7,380 nt of DNA from Erysipelotrichaceae bacterium. Its GTDB lineage: Bacteria > Bacillota_I > Bacilli_A > Erysipelotrichales > Erysipelotrichaceae. Shown here in pieces: positions 6,351-7,380 of this stretch (position 1 is its first letter; every line of letters begins with the position of its first letter). The DNA lies in assembly GCA_017512625.1 (NCBI GenBank), contig JAFWFB010000144.1, positions 1 to 7,380 of the forward strand. The letters are read 5' to 3'. Both the position numbers and the translations under genes were made by a program. Below the pieces are notes generated by a model, which saw only the letters and a program-made list of their open reading frames with translations, was not told the DNA's origin and searched no databases.

Positions 6351-6720
6351 TTAATCCGTTTTTGACCAGATAATCCTGCTTCCACTTCTCCAGGTTATCC
6401 TTAATGGTCTTAAAGCCGATCTTTTCCGCAGGCAATTCACTTTGATAAGCCTTATTGGAATTGCGCTTTCTTTGATTGAGCGCTTTATAGGAAAGCTTCA
6501 ATTGCCGGTTTTCGTAATCGACATCGATGACCTTGGTCAGGATATAGGAATCGACCTTGATGTAATTGTCGATCTTTTTGACGAAACCATTGGAGATCTC
6601 GCTGATGTGGATCAGACCGGAGACACCGTTATCGAAGTTGACGAAAACGCCATATGGCTTGATGCCATTGACCTTTCCGTATACGATCATGCCCGGTTTG
6701 TAATCGCGGATATCACTCAT
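6334..6720 (-). CDS. S1-domain RNA-binding protein (YugI/GSP13/CvfD-like)
   Basis: With the start at 6720 this is a 128-residue protein. It has one S1 (OB-fold) RNA-binding domain over about residues 7-77, including YKPGMIVYGKVNGI, YGVFVNFDNGVSGLIHISEIS and KVIDVDYENRQLKLSYKAL, followed by a basic, lysine- and asparagine-rich tail. Size and layout match the small stand-alone S1 proteins of Firmicutes (B. subtilis YugI, pneumococcal CvfD), which associate with ribosomes or regulate mRNAs. An in-frame ATG at 6762 would add 14 residues, but it lies upstream of a clear extended -10 box at 6728-6736, and homologs start near MSDIRDYKPG. There is no ribosome binding site before 6720 and the -10 ends 7 bases away, so the mRNA is probably leaderless. 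No functional link to Rnf is apparent. Confidence 0.9.
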   Translation of the reverse strand: MSDIRDYKPGMIVYGKVNGIKPYGVFVNFDNGVSGLIHISEISNGFVKKIDNYIKVDSYILTKVIDVDYENRQLKLSYKALNQRKRNSNKAYQSELPAEKIGFKTIKDNLEKWKQDYLVKNGLKEKED

Positions 6721-6727
6721 ATGCATT

Positions 6728-6736
6728 ATTGTAGCA
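6728..6736 (-). promoter_or_regulatory. Extended -10 promoter of the S1-domain gene, predicted leaderless
   Basis: Minus-strand TGCTACAAT: TACAAT (6733-6728) with the TGn extension, ending 7 bases before the ATG at 6720. No ribosome site lies between. With the plus-strand box at 6751-6759 it forms an inverted repeat (8 of 9 bases match). Confidence 0.65.
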
Positions 6737-6750
6737 TGATTAAGATTAAG

Positions 6751-6759
6751 TGCTATAAT
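6751..6759 (+). promoter_or_regulatory. Extended -10 promoter of the NifU-like gene, predicted leaderless
   Basis: Plus-strand TGCTATAAT: perfect TATAAT (6754-6759) with the TGn extension. It ends 7 bases before the GTG start codon at 6767, predicting a transcript that begins at or next to GTG. No ribosome binding site is visible upstream. At 17-base spacing the -35 position reads GTAGCA, a weak match contributed by the opposing promoter's own -10 arm. Confidence 0.68.
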
Positions 6760-6766
6760 CAATGAC

Positions 6767-6988
6767 GTGGAAGCACAGATTATTAGAGTTATTGAAAAGA
6801 TCAGACCATATATTCAAAGTGACGGAGGCGATATCGAATTCGTTGCATTTGCTGACGGCATCGTTTATGTGCGTTTACACGGTGCCTGTGTCGGATGCAT
6901 GGCCCTTGATGCTACTTTGAAAGATGGTGTCGAAGCCTTACTGCTGGATGAAGTTCCGGGCGTTAAAGGCGTCGAGATGGTCGGTTAA
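6767..6988 (+). CDS. NifU-like C-terminal-domain protein, Fe-S cluster carrier
   Basis: A 73-residue stand-alone NifU C-terminal domain (Nfu type), covering the whole domain from IIRVIEKIRPYIQSDGGDIE to VPGVKGVEMVG. The cluster-binding pair is Cys41-x2-Cys44 in HGACVGCMALDATLKDGVE; family members bridge a [4Fe-4S] cluster between two monomers and deliver it to target proteins. The start is GTG at 6767, chosen because the homology begins there and the -10 box ends 7 bases upstream; an ATG at 6762 is in another frame. The neighbouring Rnf complex needs many Fe-S clusters, but proteins of this kind are general carriers, so a specific link is only a possibility. It diverges from the S1 gene and ends at a strong terminator. 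Confidence 0.93.
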   Translation: MEAQIIRVIEKIRPYIQSDGGDIEFVAFADGIVYVRLHGACVGCMALDATLKDGVEALLLDEVPGVKGVEMVG

Positions 6989-7006
6989 AAACCAATAACA
7001 GTTAAC

Positions 7007-7040
7007 AAAGCCATGGATATTCCATGGCTTTTTTTATTTT
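7007..7040 (+). terminator. Intrinsic terminator after the NifU-like gene
   Basis: A perfect 11-bp stem (7007-7017 paired with 7021-7031) around a TAT loop contains CCATGG in each arm. It is followed by a T run to 7035 and then ATTTT. It starts 18 bases after the NifU-like stop. The minus-strand side has only a short T stretch, so it is probably weaker for the convergent ADP-ribosylglycohydrolase gene, although that gene ends about 24 bases before it. Confidence 0.9.
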
Positions 7041-7063
7041 AAACATAAGATTTGCGTATCTTA

Positions 7064-7380
7064 CTATCTTTTACCGGGAACGAATTCTTCCCATCTTTCA
7101 AGTACATCCTTAAGCGGTTTATCCAGATAGGAACAAGCCTTATCTTTAATCCGGTCGGGAATGCCATAAGCGGCTTCTGCCATGCTGCCGGTGATCGCTG
7201 CCAGCGTATCACTGTCACCACCCAGTGAGATGGCATTACGGATAGCATCCTCAAAGTCATTGCTTTCCAGAAAAGCGATAATAGCCTGCGGTACCGTTCC
7301 CTGACAAGTCTCGTTGAAGCGGTAGCTGGGACGGATCTCATCCAAAGTCTTGGAAAGATCGTAGCCATAGGTGTTTTGGA
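7064..7380 (-). CDS. ADP-ribosylglycohydrolase family protein (C-terminal 104 residues)
   Basis: The 5' part lies beyond the right edge; 104 codons and the stop (TAG) are visible. The sequence QNTYGYDLSKTLDEIRPSYR leads into CQGTVPQAIIAFLES and then AISLGGDSDTLAAITGSMA, which is the C-terminal core of the ADP-ribosylglycohydrolase (DraG/ARH) fold. The GGDSDT motif (encoded at 7222-7205) supplies aspartates of the dinuclear metal site. Such enzymes remove ADP-ribose from proteins or small molecules, but this subfamily has no settled substrate that I can name. The downstream tail (DKPLKDVLERWEEFVPGKR) is short and normal. An internal TTG at 7345 is not a start, because homology continues upstream without interruption. 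It converges on the NifU-like gene. Confidence 0.92.
   Translation of the reverse strand, partial: QNTYGYDLSKTLDEIRPSYRFNETCQGTVPQAIIAFLESNDFEDAIRNAISLGGDSDTLAAITGSMAEAAYGIPDRIKDKACSYLDKPLKDVLERWEEFVPGKR

Noticed and set aside
6721..6762. Longer start of the S1-domain protein at 6762
   Set aside because: The 14 added residues cover the -10 box at 6728-6736, have no ribosome site, and precede the point where similarity to small S1 proteins begins.
7064..7345. TTG at 7345 as the start of a complete 93-residue protein
   Set aside because: Family sequence (YGYDLSKTLDEIRP) continues upstream in the same frame to the window edge, so the gene is cut by the window and not short.
1..7380. Many short repeats of GATCGG, GATCAG and similar words across the rnf genes
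   Set aside because: They fall in frame on frequent Ile, Asp and Leu-Ile codons and reflect codon preference. No regular spacing or array was seen, and there are no insertion sequences, tRNAs or CRISPR repeats.

Overview
The window holds most of an Rnf electron-transport operon (ferredoxin:NAD+ oxidoreductase, ion-pumping) on the minus strand, with a divergently transcribed flavin transferase gene (apbE) and, beyond it, three small housekeeping or accessory genes. Moderate base composition, strong GGAGG ribosome binding sites, the low-GC Gram-positive look of the proteins, and an ApbE made as a lipoprotein all suggest a Firmicute. An Erysipelotrichia-like anaerobe is my best guess, by general resemblance only.

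Minus strand, 5192 down to 1: rnfC, rnfD, rnfG, rnfE, rnfA, an unrecognised 56-residue membrane protein, and the first 37 codons of rnfB, which runs off the left edge. Gene order is the canonical C-D-G-E-A-B with one insertion between A and B. Genes are separated by at most 14 bases or overlap by 1 to 4 bases, so this is one operon, probably translationally coupled. Two things depart from the textbook complex. First, RnfD is about 628 residues and carries an extra membrane helix plus two tandem FMN-binding domains at its C-terminus. Second, the small inserted protein has one membrane helix and a four-cysteine cluster (C-x6-C-x2-C-x4-C) predicted to face the cytoplasm.

Plus strand, 5242 to 6315: apbE, the FMN transferase expected to load flavin onto the threonine or serine acceptors of RnfD and RnfG. 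Four candidate acceptor sites can be read (RnfD T156, T478 and T610; RnfG S147), against two in the usual complex. The rnf and apbE promoters lie back to back in about 20 bases.

Right part: a minus-strand S1-domain RNA-binding protein converges on apbE and shares a bidirectional terminator with it. A plus-strand NifU-like Fe-S carrier protein diverges from the S1 gene. The C-terminal 104 residues of an ADP-ribosylglycohydrolase enter from the right edge on the minus strand.

The most notable regulatory signal is that apbE, the S1 gene and the NifU-like gene each have an extended -10 box (TGnTAnAAT) ending exactly 7 bases before the start codon and no convincing ribosome binding site. This predicts leaderless mRNAs. 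The rnf genes instead mostly have strong GGAGG sites.
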